From Smittia aterrima (taxonomy: Eukaryota > Arthropoda > Insecta > Diptera > Chironomidae): a stretch of DNA of 64,000 nt. Under the pieces are notes generated by a model, which worked only from the letters and a program-made list of their open reading frames with translations, searched no databases and was not told where the DNA came from. This document shows positions 10,395 through 21,011 of the stretch, piece by piece (position 1 is the first letter of the stretch; each line of letters begins with the position of its first letter). The stretch spans positions 26,350,001 through 26,414,000 of the forward strand of contig CP093831.1 of NCBI GenBank assembly GCA_033063855.1. Reading direction: 5' to 3'. The translations under genes were made by a program, and so were the position numbers.

Positions 10395-11732
10395 TAGTCG
10401 CAGACAGTGATCAACAAACATGGAGCTCTTAAAATATTTTCTGATTTCTTTTTTGCTTTGCGGATTTGTCGAAAGCCTTCAACTCGATTGTGAGTTTGAG
10501 TTAAGCGGATCAGATGAGGAGTGCAAAGTGAGAACACTAAACGTTCTTGAAACCGACATCGCGATCATGGAAATTTCGGGAACTCATCTCAAATCATAAC
10601 AAATGATGACGTAAAGGAAATTTACATAAATTCTGAAGTTGAGACTGAACGTGTTCCCATTAAAGTTTGCAATTTCTTTAAAATTTTGGATACTTTCGAT
10701 GCTTTCGGCTTCTCAATTAAACGAATCAATCGAGAAGTGTTCACAAACTGCAAAAAGGTGTGGTCAGTTGGGATCATGTTTTCTTTCCTGAAGACATTGC
10801 CAGAAGATCTTTTTGTAGATTTAATCGAATTAGAGAAGCTCCGGTTGAACTACAACAAACTTGTGGCCTTACCTGCTGGCTTATTTGTGACAAATACAAA
10901 ATTAAAAATATTAGACTTAGATCACAATCAACTCAGCACAATTGACACAGTTCTGCCACTATCATTGGCTTGGATTAGTTTAAATGACAACATTTGCATT
11001 GACAACAGTTTTCATGGAAATAACGAGGACTTGAACTTGTTCATTTACGAAATTGCATTTAAATGTAAAAGGATATCTTCATACGGTTCTTGTGATGGAA
11101 ATTTAATTGCAGCAACAAAGTTAATGCTGCTTCCAAAAGCTCTTCGATCATGCGCATCGAGCAACGTTATCAGCAGTTTCGCTGAAGAGCATAAAGTTGA
11201 TTTGCATTGCGAATCATTCGACGAAAGTTCATGTGTTGCCACTGACCTTAAAGTTCAGTTTGATAACACGAGAATTGATAAGTTCTTCAATGGAATGAGA
11301 GCTCCAGTCAAAATAAAGTCGCTGACAAATTGTCAGTGACAATTTCAAATCAACAAACTTTGTTCCTGCCAATGAACTTGGGAGAAATGTTTTCAGGACT
11401 CTTCAGCATCGAGAACTCATGTTTGACTGGATTTAAGAATTTGCAAACTTTGATCCTGAGAGGAATTCATGAGATCTCGATGAAAGCATTCAAGAAAGTT
11501 GAGACTTTGACGGAACTTGACCTATCAGAAAACAAAATTGAGAAACTTAAAGCGGAAACATTTAAATATCTTACCAATCTAAAAAGTTTAAATCTCAGTC
11601 ACAACAAATTGAAGTTAATTGGCAGCAACTTGTTATATTCACTGAAATCAATCGAAACGGCAGATCTATCAAGCAACGACTGCATCGACATCAGTTTCCC
11701 GAAATCAACAAAAGAGATAATTGAGAAAACTA

Positions 11733-12385
11733 CAACATGCCTCAATAAGTTCCTACATGAGATTGGGGCCTCTGACACAGACAAGTGCAGATTCTGCGAA
11801 ACAGAGCCTGAGAATATGGAACATATCCTATTCTTCTGCCACTGCCTAGCTGCTGAGAGACAGAGGGTGTACGGATCCATGTACCCCGAACCCAAGGATC
11901 TAGCCAAACTTCACATAGGCAAGCATATAAAATTCATCAAGAAAACGGGCTTAGACAAGACATTTTTTAGGCCTGATACTTAGGCTGCAGGGTATCTAGA
12001 AAGACGACACGGGGGACAATGGGACAAAAGCATACCGGGGACAATGGGACAAAAGCATACCGGGGACAATGGGACAGATTCTTCTCTGTATTAATCGCAC
12101 CGCGTCTGGGAATTAATAGAGCAACGGCAGAAGTGGCGAACGATCAAGCCAACACGCTAAAGCCCTGGTCTACCGACCAAACATGCGAGCTCAGGTTCAA
12201 GGACGCAACTGCCTGGGTACTGGAAGGCAAAGGGTAAGCACCATGGGGGCGGAACAACCCCTGGGCGCGCTCTCCGAAGGGGCCCGAGGATATGTCCGAA
12301 GGTACCGTTTGGAGATGGCCGGGCAACTGTCTGGTAAAACAGGGTTAGTCCGGGCCCTTAATTTTATCTATCTATCTATCTATCT
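11733..12385 (+). mobile_element. 5'-truncated non-LTR retrotransposon inserted in an LRR gene
   Basis: The insert is GC-richer than its host and is flanked by the 14-bp direct repeat AATTGAGAAAACTA (11719-11732 and 12386-12399). Its first ~250 bp encode the C-terminal end of a LINE ORF2, including a C-X2-C-X8-H-X4-C motif (CRFCETEPENMEHILFFC). A GC-rich 3' UTR and a (TATC)n tail end at 12385. The target duplication, 5' truncation and simple-repeat tail are the marks of target-primed reverse transcription. The clade cannot be fixed from this fragment; a Jockey- or R1-like origin is plausible. It reads in frame from the upstream LRR, making a chimaeric ORF to 11983. Confidence 0.85.
12012..12076 (+). 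repeat. 25-bp tandem repeat in the LINE 3' UTR
   Basis: About 2.6 copies of a 25-bp unit containing GGGGACAATGGGACA occur in the 3' UTR of the truncated LINE. Confidence 0.8.
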
Positions 12386-13429
12386 AATTGAGAAAACTAT
12401 TTCTGAAAAATGCGTTTTGTTAGTTCAACTCAGTTGTGGTAAGAACACAGAACAAATTGAGAAAGACGAAGACTTTATTAGCTACAAAGACTCGGATATT
12501 TCTGATCTCAAGATCGTCAATCAATCAATGAATTTTGTTCCTTCGCAACTCTCGAAAATGTTTTCAAAACTTCAAATCATTGTCATCAGAAACGCAGGAT
12601 TAATGTCTCTGCGTGGAAAGGATTTTCAAAGACTCAATCGATTGAAGAAGATTGAGATCACAGGAAACAATTTGTCATCGATTGAAGAAGGAACATTCGA
12701 TGAGCAAATTCAACTAGAGTGCTCGATTTGTCAGCTAACGAAATTGTCTCGTTGCCATCGAACATATTTGCTCACTTGGAGAACCTAAAGAAATTAATTC
12801 TCTCATCGAATCGCATCAAACAATTCACCGCAGACCTTCTACCCACCAAAGGCTCAATCGTAGATTTTCATATCAACGACAACCTACTCGAAATAATTGA
12901 AGCAAGAACTTTCAATCTCTTGCAAAATGCCAAAGTCATCGACTTCTCAAACAACACTTGCATTAACATGGAGTACGAAAAGACTGTGAATGTTGATGAA
13001 TTATCTTTCTTCAATCTTTTTAGAGATGTCAATTTGCTTTGTAAGTAATTTAACATCCTTTCAGTACAAACCAAATGTCACAATTTTTTAAACAACCAGA
13101 ACTGCAATCTTAGGCACGAGTTGTGATTGTCGGTAAATAAATATGTGAAAATTAAGAAATTAAAATATTTCATTGTCATTTAATTTGGCGAGAAAAGTTA
13201 CAAACAATTTTCTCTGACTCAGGACTAAGAAATAATTAAATCAACGATCTATCAAAATATAAAAAGATACCAGCACTGGTACCGACGAACGTTTGTGCTT
13301 TGCTTAATATGAAAATAAAAATGTCTTTAGCAATTTTGTGGTAATGATAATTTATTGATTCACTTTTGCATCTTGAATCTATAGATCGATAATCGATGAC
13401 AACTATTCTCTAATAAAATATATTTCTTA

Positions 13430-13540
13430 CCAATTTCCAGACCTTGAAAACTCAGCAAATATTTTAAAAGCTCCATGTTCTTCAAAGTCTCAGAGTGAAC
13501 TGAAACTGCAAAACTCGTGAATATAAATCTCGAATTTCTT
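13430..13540 (-). pseudogene. LRR-CC promoter plus signal-peptide stub (minus strand)
   Basis: Read on the minus strand, an initiator-like TTTCAGTT is followed by family 5' UTR and an ATG (13474-13476) that starts MELLKYLLSFQG before the homology ends. It is a truncated start fragment without an LRR domain. The rest of 13049-13760 shows no gene; its right part is duplicated upstream of the 24717 gene. Confidence 0.65.
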
Positions 13541-13795
13541 ATCTAAAACCTTCGGCATATTCGCGACGACATAATCCAATGAGATAGTCGTACATTCACA
13601 TTTGCCGAACAGGAAAGCACAGATTACTCGCTCTAAAAATAAATTCAGAATCTTTTCTTAGAAATTATGTTTTTATTTTGAACGAATAATCTTTCTTGGA
13701 AATTCCATTGTACTCCGGCTCGCAATAAAATTTGTTATAAGAAGTCTGAGACTCGTTTGCAGCTTCAGTTTATTCTGAGCCGATAATCAGTGAAC

Positions 13796-16156
13796 ATGGA
13801 GCTCTTAAAATATTTGCTGGTGTTTGTCTTTCTCTTTGAATCCATCGAGAGCTTACGTCTCGAATGTGAGTTTCGAGCTTTTCGAGGAATAAGGGAGTGT
13901 CAAGTGAGTACACTTGAAGTTCTTGAAGTGGATATCGCAGTCACGGCAGTCTCTGAAATTAGCAAATCTGATTCCTCGTCAAAAGAGGAAAGTTCATCTG
14001 GTAACAAAACATTTGATGACGTCTACGAGCTTTGGATAACTAGAAGTGTTGTGACTAAAATTGTTCCTACAAAATTGTGCAATTTCTTTAAGAACTTGGA
14101 ACGCGTTGATATTTACGGCAAATTGATCAATCGAATCGATCGCGAAGTCTTCAAAATCTGCAAGAAAGTGCAGACAATTATTATCGGTTTCACTTCTCTT
14201 ACGACGCTGCCTGAAGATATTTTCGAGGATCTAATCGAATTAAGATCACTTAGTCTTAACGAGAATAAACTTGTGTCCTTGCCGGCTTATTTGTTTGTGT
14301 ATAAAGCGTGGACTATTTGAAATCGGCGCATAGAAAAAAGTTAATATCTCCAGGCTTAGTCATCTAGGTTTATTGAGCAGTATATCATTTGAAAGGTTGA
14401 AGTTCATATAAGACGATGATGTAAAAAGAAAATAATTATTGTTCGGTTCAATAAAATGGTAGACATTTTTCTGCCATAGCCACCAAGAGCTTCTGGACAA
14501 TGATAGATAACATCCAATTTTCATGGATTTTTAGTTTTTGTTTAGTTTCTTCGGCATTTTCAACTGATTATTCAATTGTTCATATGTTTTTGTTTAAAAC
14601 TGACCAAAAAAACTTAAAGGGAAAAAGTTTTGGCCATCGACACCAATTCATGTTTTTCGGTATTACGGTGACTTCATGGAGTTTACACCACTTGATAAAA
14701 AAAACTTTCTAGATTAGCTTAAAGTACGACAGAGGATCCTTGCTATTAAATAAATAGTAATACTCGCTTCTTGAGACACTTCTTTGTGAAAATTTTTGAG
14801 TTTGAAGTTGAATGATGTATGTAAGGTACTCTCATCATATCGCAACCACAAATAAACTTCGAAACATAAAATGTTTGATGAATTAATGAGCCCAAATTAA
14901 TTTTATTTTGTCGCTGACATTCAAATGCCCAGAACAGTTGTAAAATTTTAGTTCTGTAGTTTTTCTGTATATGCATTATACACTGGTTTTGTAATATAAG
15001 GGAAAGAGTCATATGAAATGTGTCAACAGTCATTCTAAGACTATTCGAGCTCAATTTTAGCAATCAAATTTTAGTTTAAAGCTCGGTTTATTACTTTGCT
15101 TTTTAGATAACACTTTCAACTAGTTCTGGCGAAAGTTTGTTGTAGTATTTCTTGGGATGGTTCCTGACAATTTGCTCTGTAATGTTGAGAGGGTACTAGA
15201 ATTGTTACGAGGTTCATCGAAAACTTTGATGAAGCTATCAATTGTTTCGATCAGTGATTCATCAGGTTTTTGGCTTTTGATCGATGATTAGATATGTATT
15301 CTATCGTTTATATTTTATTAGCGTGATATTTACTGACAGAAATCGTTTTTTTCATTGAATGAATCAGAAGGATCGAGATTTGTGATGAATTTGGCCAAAG
15401 TGTTTGAGCGATCTACATACTCTTTGGGTCGTATCTCTTTTCATAATGCAGGAATTGCAACGAAACTTTTGGGAAATTATCTTTAAACTATAAGCTTTAT
15501 TTTAGCTAATCAACTTTTTAAAAATTGTGTGTGTGCAAAAAATTGTGCTTGTATTAGTGTGCGCCGATTTCAAATAGTCCATGCTTTAATTTAAAATTAG
15601 AGTCATTAGAAGCATCTCGTAATCAACTCAGAATAATTGACACTGAACTGCCATCATCATTGACTGCTGTTAACTTTATTAGCAACCCTTGCATTGACAA
15701 AAGGTTTCCTAAAGACATCGAGGACTTTGATTTGTTCATTCAACGAGTTGCAACTAAATGCTCAAGAGATAAATCTTGTAATTCAAAAGAGATTACGTTT
15801 AACAAAACTTTTTCAGAAAAAGAAAATGAAATTATGGAATTAAAACAGAAAATGGAAATGTTCGAAAATAAAAAAGTGTCTTCAGCCGAAAATATAATGA
15901 GAATTGTGATGACAGAGAAAGAGAAAATCTTCAGCAATCTTTCACGGATTATAGAAATTATGGAATTAACAGACAAAGAATGTTCCTGAATCTCTCAACA
16001 GCCAAGGAAGTCAATGATACAATTTCATCATAATTACGATTTTGCTCGTTCTCATTTTGACAACGACTTTTGTTTTGTGGCGACGTAATGTCTCAAGAAA
16101 TTTAAATACGGAAACAGTGAATTGTGATGTCAGCTTAAGAAATTTGACAGAAAACG
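13796..16156 (+). pseudogene. LRR-CC gene split by a 1.28-kb transposon
   Basis: Close paralogue of the 24717 gene. The first part (13796-14303) encodes the signal peptide MELLKYLLVFVFLFESIES and most of the LRR domain. At 14304 a TIR element interrupts it, giving a stop at 14318-14320. The LRR/C-cap and coiled coil resume at 15587 and stay open to 15989. The TM and tail coding sequence remains at about 16020-16156 but in another frame. Upstream sequence from about 13560 matches that of the 24717 gene, so gene and flank were copied together. Confidence 0.85.
14304..15586. mobile_element. 1283-bp DNA transposon with ~27-bp terminal inverted repeats
   Basis: The ends are AAGCGTGGACTATTTGAAAT at the left and, on the opposite strand, AAGCATGGACTATTTGAAAT at the right, with the inverted match continuing through CGGCGCA. 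The flanks read TA on both sides (14302-14303 and 15587-15588), compatible with TA (or TAA) target duplication. The paralogue at 24717 supplies the empty site. Internal minus-strand fragments look like decayed coding sequence, but I recognise no transposase motif, so the superfamily is open; TA targeting would fit Tc1/mariner-like elements. Confidence 0.8.
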
Positions 16157-16487
16157 CATAGATAACAACATAACTAGATTCGACACTGAGATTCAAGGAT
16201 TGCGTTGTTGTTGCTTTTCGTTTTGTGTGATTCCGCTGAATGCAAAATGTATGATTCCGGATTGGAATCATATATTTTGCTCCATTCCGGATTGGAATAA
16301 GCAGTTTTTTCGCTCATTTTGGGTTGTTGTTGTTTCAAGGATTGAAGTTCAACAGAAACTCAGCTGTTTTTTTCCAATGGAATCATACATTTTGGTTCAT
16401 TCGAAAGGGAATCACACAAAACGAAAAGCAACAACAACGCAACCTCCTTGAATCTCAGTGTCGAATCTAGTTATGTCGTTATCTATG
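16157..16487. mobile_element. 331-bp MITE with ~75-bp terminal inverted repeats, 7-bp TSD
   Basis: The ends read CATAGATAACAACATAACTA inward from both sides, and the long inverted repeats carry a GTTGTTGTTGC stretch. It is flanked by GAAAACG at 16150-16156 and 16488-16494. The 24717 copy has the uninterrupted GAAAACGAATAAA. The insertion lies exactly in the old tail codons and polyadenylation signal of the broken gene at 13796. It shares its terminal sequence with the MITE at 30790-31052. Confidence 0.85.
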
Positions 16488-16737
16488 GAAAACGAATAAA
16501 ATTTCAATTGAACCAACTCAAACAACTTCGATTTATTTAAATGAATTTATTGATTAACATTGCATACAAATATATAAAAAACGAGAATAACATTTTATAC
16601 AAAATCGTTTCACATTTCAGAGGTTTCGATGATCTCATCCACTTGTAAGAAAGCGGATCGATAAGAAAATTATTTCTCTTCACATTAACTGAATTTTATT
16701 CACGTGACTTATCATGACTTGTGGTTCACGTCGACTT

Positions 16738-17283
16738 TGTTAGATTTGCCATCGTTTTCAACAAATTCTCAAATTTGATAAATTTACTATTTTCTTCAGA
16801 TTTTAATAATCGGCATTTTCTCCATTTCGTTGGCGCTGACATCAGTTTTTAGTTCTTTATTTTCATTTTTCAAGCTTTGACGTTGACATTAGTTGAGTTA
16901 TTTTTATTGTATGTGATGTGTCATTGATTTTGTTTAATTTGCAATTGTTGATTTGTGTAAGATTTCATTGTAAAAGTTTGTTATTCTGATTACATGATCC
17001 GAACTGTCTGCACTTTCTTGCAATTTGTGAAGACTTCGCGATTTATATGTACTCGTTTAAATGAGTTAGCGAAGATACAAAATAATTCCAAGTTTCCGAA
17101 GAAATTGCAAACTTTCGTTGGTACACGTTCAACCTCAGCATTGCTTGGTATCCAAAACTCTTTGACGTCATCGTCTGTTTTGCTCATTGACAAACCAGTA
17201 ATTTCCGTGACCGCGATGTTATTTTCAAAGATTTTAAGTTGGCTCACTGTGCATTGCTTTTTTGCTACCAATGCGAATTTCAT
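16738..17283 (-). pseudogene. Secreted-type LRR-CC gene, 5'-truncated with internal deletion
   Basis: The minus-strand remnant is closest to the gene at 25943-26971. It keeps the N-terminal Cys segment and first LRR (QCTVSQLKIFENNIAVTEIT, CNFFGNLELF, NREVFTNCKKV; 16990-17283) and, after a deletion of most of the LRR domain, the coiled coil and the NLLKT..NLTK end near 16740. The signal peptide is missing. The copy at 28657-29962 has the same 5' truncation, so that change predates the duplication. Confidence 0.75.
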
Positions 17284-17663
17284 GAGGTTAAATCTCTCGT
17301 TTCTTATCGCAAACTTTCGGGTTTGTCTTCGTAAATTTATAACGCTGATGAAACAATCTCAAATTTATTTTTATTTTGACCTGGCTAAACCCATTTTGTT
17401 TTACAAAATGTAAATTTGATAACAAAACTCAGAAGCATGCGAATTGAAGATTGCTCGGCTAATCGACACTTTGCGGATGCGTGATTTGCAACGAATTTAA
17501 TAAATTTGAAATGCGATTGGTTTGTGCAAGCCAAATAAAAATAGAACTTCGTCATTGGATTATCCCATTGCGTTTAAATTGCACAGATAAGAAATGCGAT
17601 ATTTAAATTCATGAGTGTCTGCATTTAAAGCTTCAGTTTCGTTTTAACCTTCAATCAGAGAAC

Positions 17664-17870
17664 ATGGAGCTCATAAAATGTTTGCTGATTATTGTCTTTC
17701 TCTACGGTTACGCTGAAAGCTTTCAGCTGAATACGCTGACGACATTACCCGAAGATCTTTTCGTTGATGTAACCGAATTGAAGGAACTTCATATTTTTGC
17801 AAATAAATTCGTTTCCTTGCCAGCTAATTTGTTCGTCAAAAACACGAAATTGGAAAAGCTATTCGCGTAA
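17664..17870 (+). pseudogene. LRR-CC gene collapsed by deletions (68 codons open)
   Basis: The promoter is intact (TATTTAAATT near 17601, initiator TCAGTT 17633-17638). The ATG at 17664 starts MELIKCLLIIVFLYGYAES. An in-frame deletion joins the signal peptide directly to the LRR segment LTTLPEDLFVDVTELKEL, and after KLFA the sequence runs into another copy's upstream DNA. A tiny secreted LRR peptide could in principle be made, but deletion debris is more likely. It corresponds to the intact gene at 27387. Confidence 0.7.
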
Positions 17871-18067
17871 CCCATTTTGTGATAACAAACCCCGAAAGTG
17901 TGCGAACCTAAGTTCGACTGTTCGGCACTTTGCATGTGAAAAGATCTCGCGGCGTTTAAAATTTGCGACGAAAAACCCGAAAATTGGCGACAAGAAGTTT
18001 GAGAGATTTAAATTCGGGAGACTCGCATTCGCAATTTCACTTCACTCTGAGACTTCAATTGAAAAAC

Positions 18068-18790
18068 ATGGAGCTCCAGAAACAATTTCTGATCTTTTTA
18101 TTCATTTGTGGATTTGTCGAAAGTTTACGGCTCGATTGTTTGTTTGGATTAAGTGAAGGAAAGGAAGAGTGCAAAGTGAAGAAGCTTATAGTTCTTGAAA
18201 GCGACATCGCAATTACTGAAGTTTCGGGGACATTCACATCTGAGAATAAAACTAACGATGATGTCAAAGATTTTTGGTTGTCAAGCAGTGTTGAGACGGA
18301 AATTGTACCGACGAAAGTTTGTAATTTCTTTAAGAACTTGAATCGTGTCGATATCTACGGAGAGTTTATTAATCGAATCAATCGCGAAGTTTTCGCCAAC
18401 TGCAAGAAAGTAAGGAAAGTTTTTATCGGTTTCACTCTTCTAACAACATTGCCAGGCGATCTTTTCATGGATTTAATTGAACTAAGAAAGCTTAGCTTTG
18501 GAGAAAACAAACTTGTTTCCTTGCCAGCTGGTTTGTTCCTGAGAAATTCAAAATTAGAATTTTTAGAAGCGAGCTTCAATCAACTTAGCGTTATCGACAC
18601 TGAACTACCATCAACATTGACTACGATTGACTTTCGGAAGAACGTTTGCATTGATAAGAAATTCCCGGATGATATCGCAGACTTCAATCTGTTCGTTAAC
18701 GAAGTTGCCTCCAACTGTAAGAGTCCAACAAAATTAACTAAGTTAAGGGTTATTCTGTCCACCATCGGGGCTAGACAAGTCACACCCTAA
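18068..18790 (+). CDS. LRR-CC family protein, truncated coil-less form (240 aa)
   Basis: The start at 18068 gives the signal peptide MELQKQFLIFLFICGFVES. The LRR domain and C-cap are complete (FINRINREVFANCKKV, LTTLPGDLFMDL, CIDKKFPDDI). After SNCKSPTKLTKL the coiled coil and TM are replaced by unrelated AT-rich sequence and the frame ends in STIGARQVTP. The family's coiled-coil end, TM and tail are still visible at 18936-19122 but out of reach. The product would be a secreted coil-less LRR protein, or the gene may be dead. The initiator is degraded (TTCACT where relatives have TTCAGT). Confidence 0.6.
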   Translation: MELQKQFLIFLFICGFVESLRLDCLFGLSEGKEECKVKKLIVLESDIAITEVSGTFTSENKTNDDVKDFWLSSSVETEIVPTKVCNFFKNLNRVDIYGEFINRINREVFANCKKVRKVFIGFTLLTTLPGDLFMDLIELRKLSFGENKLVSLPAGLFLRNSKLEFLEASFNQLSVIDTELPSTLTTIDFRKNVCIDKKFPDDIADFNLFVNEVASNCKSPTKLTKLRVILSTIGARQVTP

Positions 18791-18935
18791 AAATAACACA
18801 CCTTTCTATAGAAAATCCATCTGACATGTAAATTTTATGTAGAAAATCTATAGATAACAAATAGATTTTTAATAGAAAATAGAAAAAACATAGGAAATAT
18901 ATAGAAAATATATGGATTTTTAAATCTATTTATGG

Positions 18936-19122
18936 AAGTCTATCAAAAGTCAAGGAAATCAACAAAAACTTGAGCAGAAAAGAGAATGTTTATGTCATCA
19001 CAATCGCGATTATGTTAACTCTCATTTTGATAGCAATTGTCGTTTTTTGGCGACGCAACGCTCATTCAAAAAAGCAAATGACGAACTATGAAGTGAACAT
19101 GAGGAAAATGATTTATGAAAAA
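18936..19122 (+). pseudogene. Stranded 3' end (TM and tail) of the 18068 gene
   Basis: The sequence matches the end of the 32409 gene: the SIKSQGNQQKLEQ-frame debris, then VYVITIAIMLTLILIAIVVFW and a tail ending MRKMIYEK. It is separated from its gene by about 150 bp of AT-rich foreign sequence with repeated TATAGAAAA motifs. Confidence 0.65.
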
Positions 19123-19251
19123 TAAAACTTTTAATTTCATTGGAGTTAAGGCGAGTGAAATCGGTTCTTTTAAATGGACATGTGATAACATTTTTGTTTC
19201 AGCAATGACTGACTGGTAATACACAGATTTGATTTATTCAGGGATTTATTT

Positions 19252-19440
19252 TTAAAATGATTTTTTTTTGCGAAAACAAAATTTTTTGATATGAAATTTG
19301 ACATTCAAATTCGAGAGATTCGCACTCGCATCTTCAGTTTGCTCAAATACTTTAATGCTCACAAAGCTATCTACGAATCCGCAAAGCAACAAAAAGAACA
19401 GAAAATATTTTAGGAGCTCTAAATTCGCTAAAAATTTCAT
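19252..19440 (-). pseudogene. Signal-peptide stub fused to reversed promoter DNA
   Basis: The minus-strand ORF starts MKFLANLELLKYFLFFLLL and continues CGFVDSF. After ~25 codons it reads through the antisense of the TCAGTTT promoter segment. This head-to-head junction is also present in the copies at 20166 and about 39470. It has no LRR domain. Confidence 0.65.
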
Positions 19441-20165
19441 TTTTTTGACCTGAGATCAGTTCAACATTTGTGATAAGAATTCGAATGTATACGAATTCAA
19501 GATTGTTCGATCAGTCGTCAATTTGCATACAAATAAAAAAATAATTGGTAAAAATTGAATTCAAATTTATTTCAGTGCGAATGAGCCTGGGGCCAAAGGT
19601 GCCGAAACAGGCCCATATTCAATCTTGCTTGAAGCCCAGGCTCCTCAAAGGCCCCTCACATCGGGTTACGACACAAACAGAAGAAAACTGAAGAAAAAAA
19701 AATTGAAATCGGCGAGAAATCTCTCGTATTTAAAAAACGCTCAACACATTCTCACAATCTTAGAACACTGAGCTAATTTAAATTTCTTGAAGCATCGTGT
19801 TACCGAATTAAACCGAAAATCATTATAGAACGAGCATATTCGTCAATAGCCACGAAATAAACCCTCGACAGAGCGAACGTAATCTCGTGACATTATTAAT
19901 TTTTCGTCAATTATCGAGCAAACCAATACAAACTTAAAAGTTCATTTGAACCATCACAGAACCAATCGAATCGCGTGGTTTCGTGAGAGATAATATTAAA
20001 CCAATCAGAAATAAAAAAAAAATTATTCAATTTTTCCCAATGATTTTTTTATTTGTATGCAAAGTGACGACTGATCGAACAATCTTGATTTCGCATACAT
20101 TTGAATTCTTATCGCAAAATGTTGAACTAATCTCAGGTCAAAAATTGAGCTCAGGTCAAAAAAAA

Positions 20166-20336
20166 ATGAAATTTTTAGCGAATTTAGAGCTCCTAATATA
20201 TTTTCTGTTCTTGTTGTTGCTTTGCGGATTCGTAGATAGCTTTGTGAACATTAAAGTATCTGAGCAAACTGAAGATGCGAGTGGGAATCTCTCGAATTTG
20301 AATGTCAAATTTCATGTCAAAAATTTTATTCTCTGA
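20166..20336 (+). pseudogene. Mirror copy of the signal-peptide stub
   Basis: The ATG at 20166 starts MKFLANLELLIYFLFLLLLC and the open frame has 56 codons. It is the inverted partner of 19252-19440 and likewise reads into antisense promoter sequence. A short secreted peptide is possible but unlikely. Confidence 0.6.
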
Positions 20337-20570
20337 CAAAAAGAAAAGAATCATTTAAAAATAAATCAAATCTGTTTATTACCAGTCAGTCATTGTATTC
20401 GTTATAAATCAAATTTCTCATGGTGACTTCATAGTTCGTACACGCTTCTTTAAATAAGCGGTAGCGTCGCCAAAAAACGACAATTGCTATCAAAATGAGA
20501 GTTACATAATCGCGATTGTGATGAAATAAACATTCTCTTTTCTGCTGAAGTTTTTGTTGATTTACTTTGA

Positions 20571-20931
20571 AGCAAGATCACTCTTGGACTTGCCTTCTTT
20601 GACCCAGTAAAACAGACTTCACTTTTTTACAACGTTTTCTTTTATTCTTGTCTAAATTACTGAATGAACATTTATTCTCATCAACTTACATATTTATTAC
20701 CAGTAAATATGTCGATGATTATAATACAGAAGGTCCCAGAAAATAATCATTATGAAATAGTTATAGTTATAACAGACTTTTGCTTTGTCGGTACAATAAA
20801 AACGTTAAATTTGAAAAATGTATGAAAACTGAAATAGTTATGGTACAGGCGATATTTACCCCCTGCATATTACATTCTCTCTATTTGGTTCTCTTTCTCT
20901 CTCTTGGAGAGATTTCATCGAGAAGGTGACA
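20571..20931 (-). mobile_element. 361-bp insertion, possibly a solo LTR
   Basis: It sits within minus-strand LRR-CC coiled-coil sequence between near-identical CTTTGA (20565-20570) and CCTTGA (20932-20937) flanks. On the minus strand it begins TGTCACC and contains AATAAATGTTCATTCAGT, as LTR R regions often do, but it does not end in CA. The size and short target duplication suggest a solo LTR; other element types are possible. Confidence 0.35.
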
Positions 20932-21011
20932 CCTTGACATTTGATAGACTCTGGGATCATTTCTCACGCGATAATTCCATAACCTCGATTATTTGTTGAT
21001 GCTCTGAGTTG

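Larger units (their letters stand above)
10420..13048 (+). pseudogene. Long multi-domain LRR gene, broken by frameshifts and a LINE insertion
   Basis: It begins like the family (ATG 10420, MELLKYFLISFLLCGFVES), but after the first LRR domain it continues into at least two further LRR stretches (LTELDLSENKIEKLKAETF, NLKSLNLSHNKLKLIGSNL near 11500-11640; DLSANEIVSLPSN and following near 12720-12990). Other members have nothing comparable. Frame is lost near 10585 (stop at 10597-10599), near 11325 and near 12715, and a retroelement fragment occupies 11733-12385. Joined conceptually it would exceed 600 aa. It may be a remnant of a longer ancestral or fusion form. One or more shifts could be assembly errors, but three plus an insertion make loss of function likely. 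Confidence 0.75.
18960..20580. repeat. Imperfect inverted repeat of an LRR-CC 3' end/promoter/start segment
   Basis: The left arm at about 18960-19545 is matched in reverse complement by about 20040-20580. Each arm holds, in order, TM/tail coding sequence, a family promoter-like segment (GAGAGATTC..ACTCGCATCTTCAGTTT) and, in opposite orientation to that promoter, a signal-peptide start. A third direct copy lies at 38771-39575. The ~490-bp spacer has no gene I can support; it includes a GC-richer patch at 19580-19670. Confidence 0.75.
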
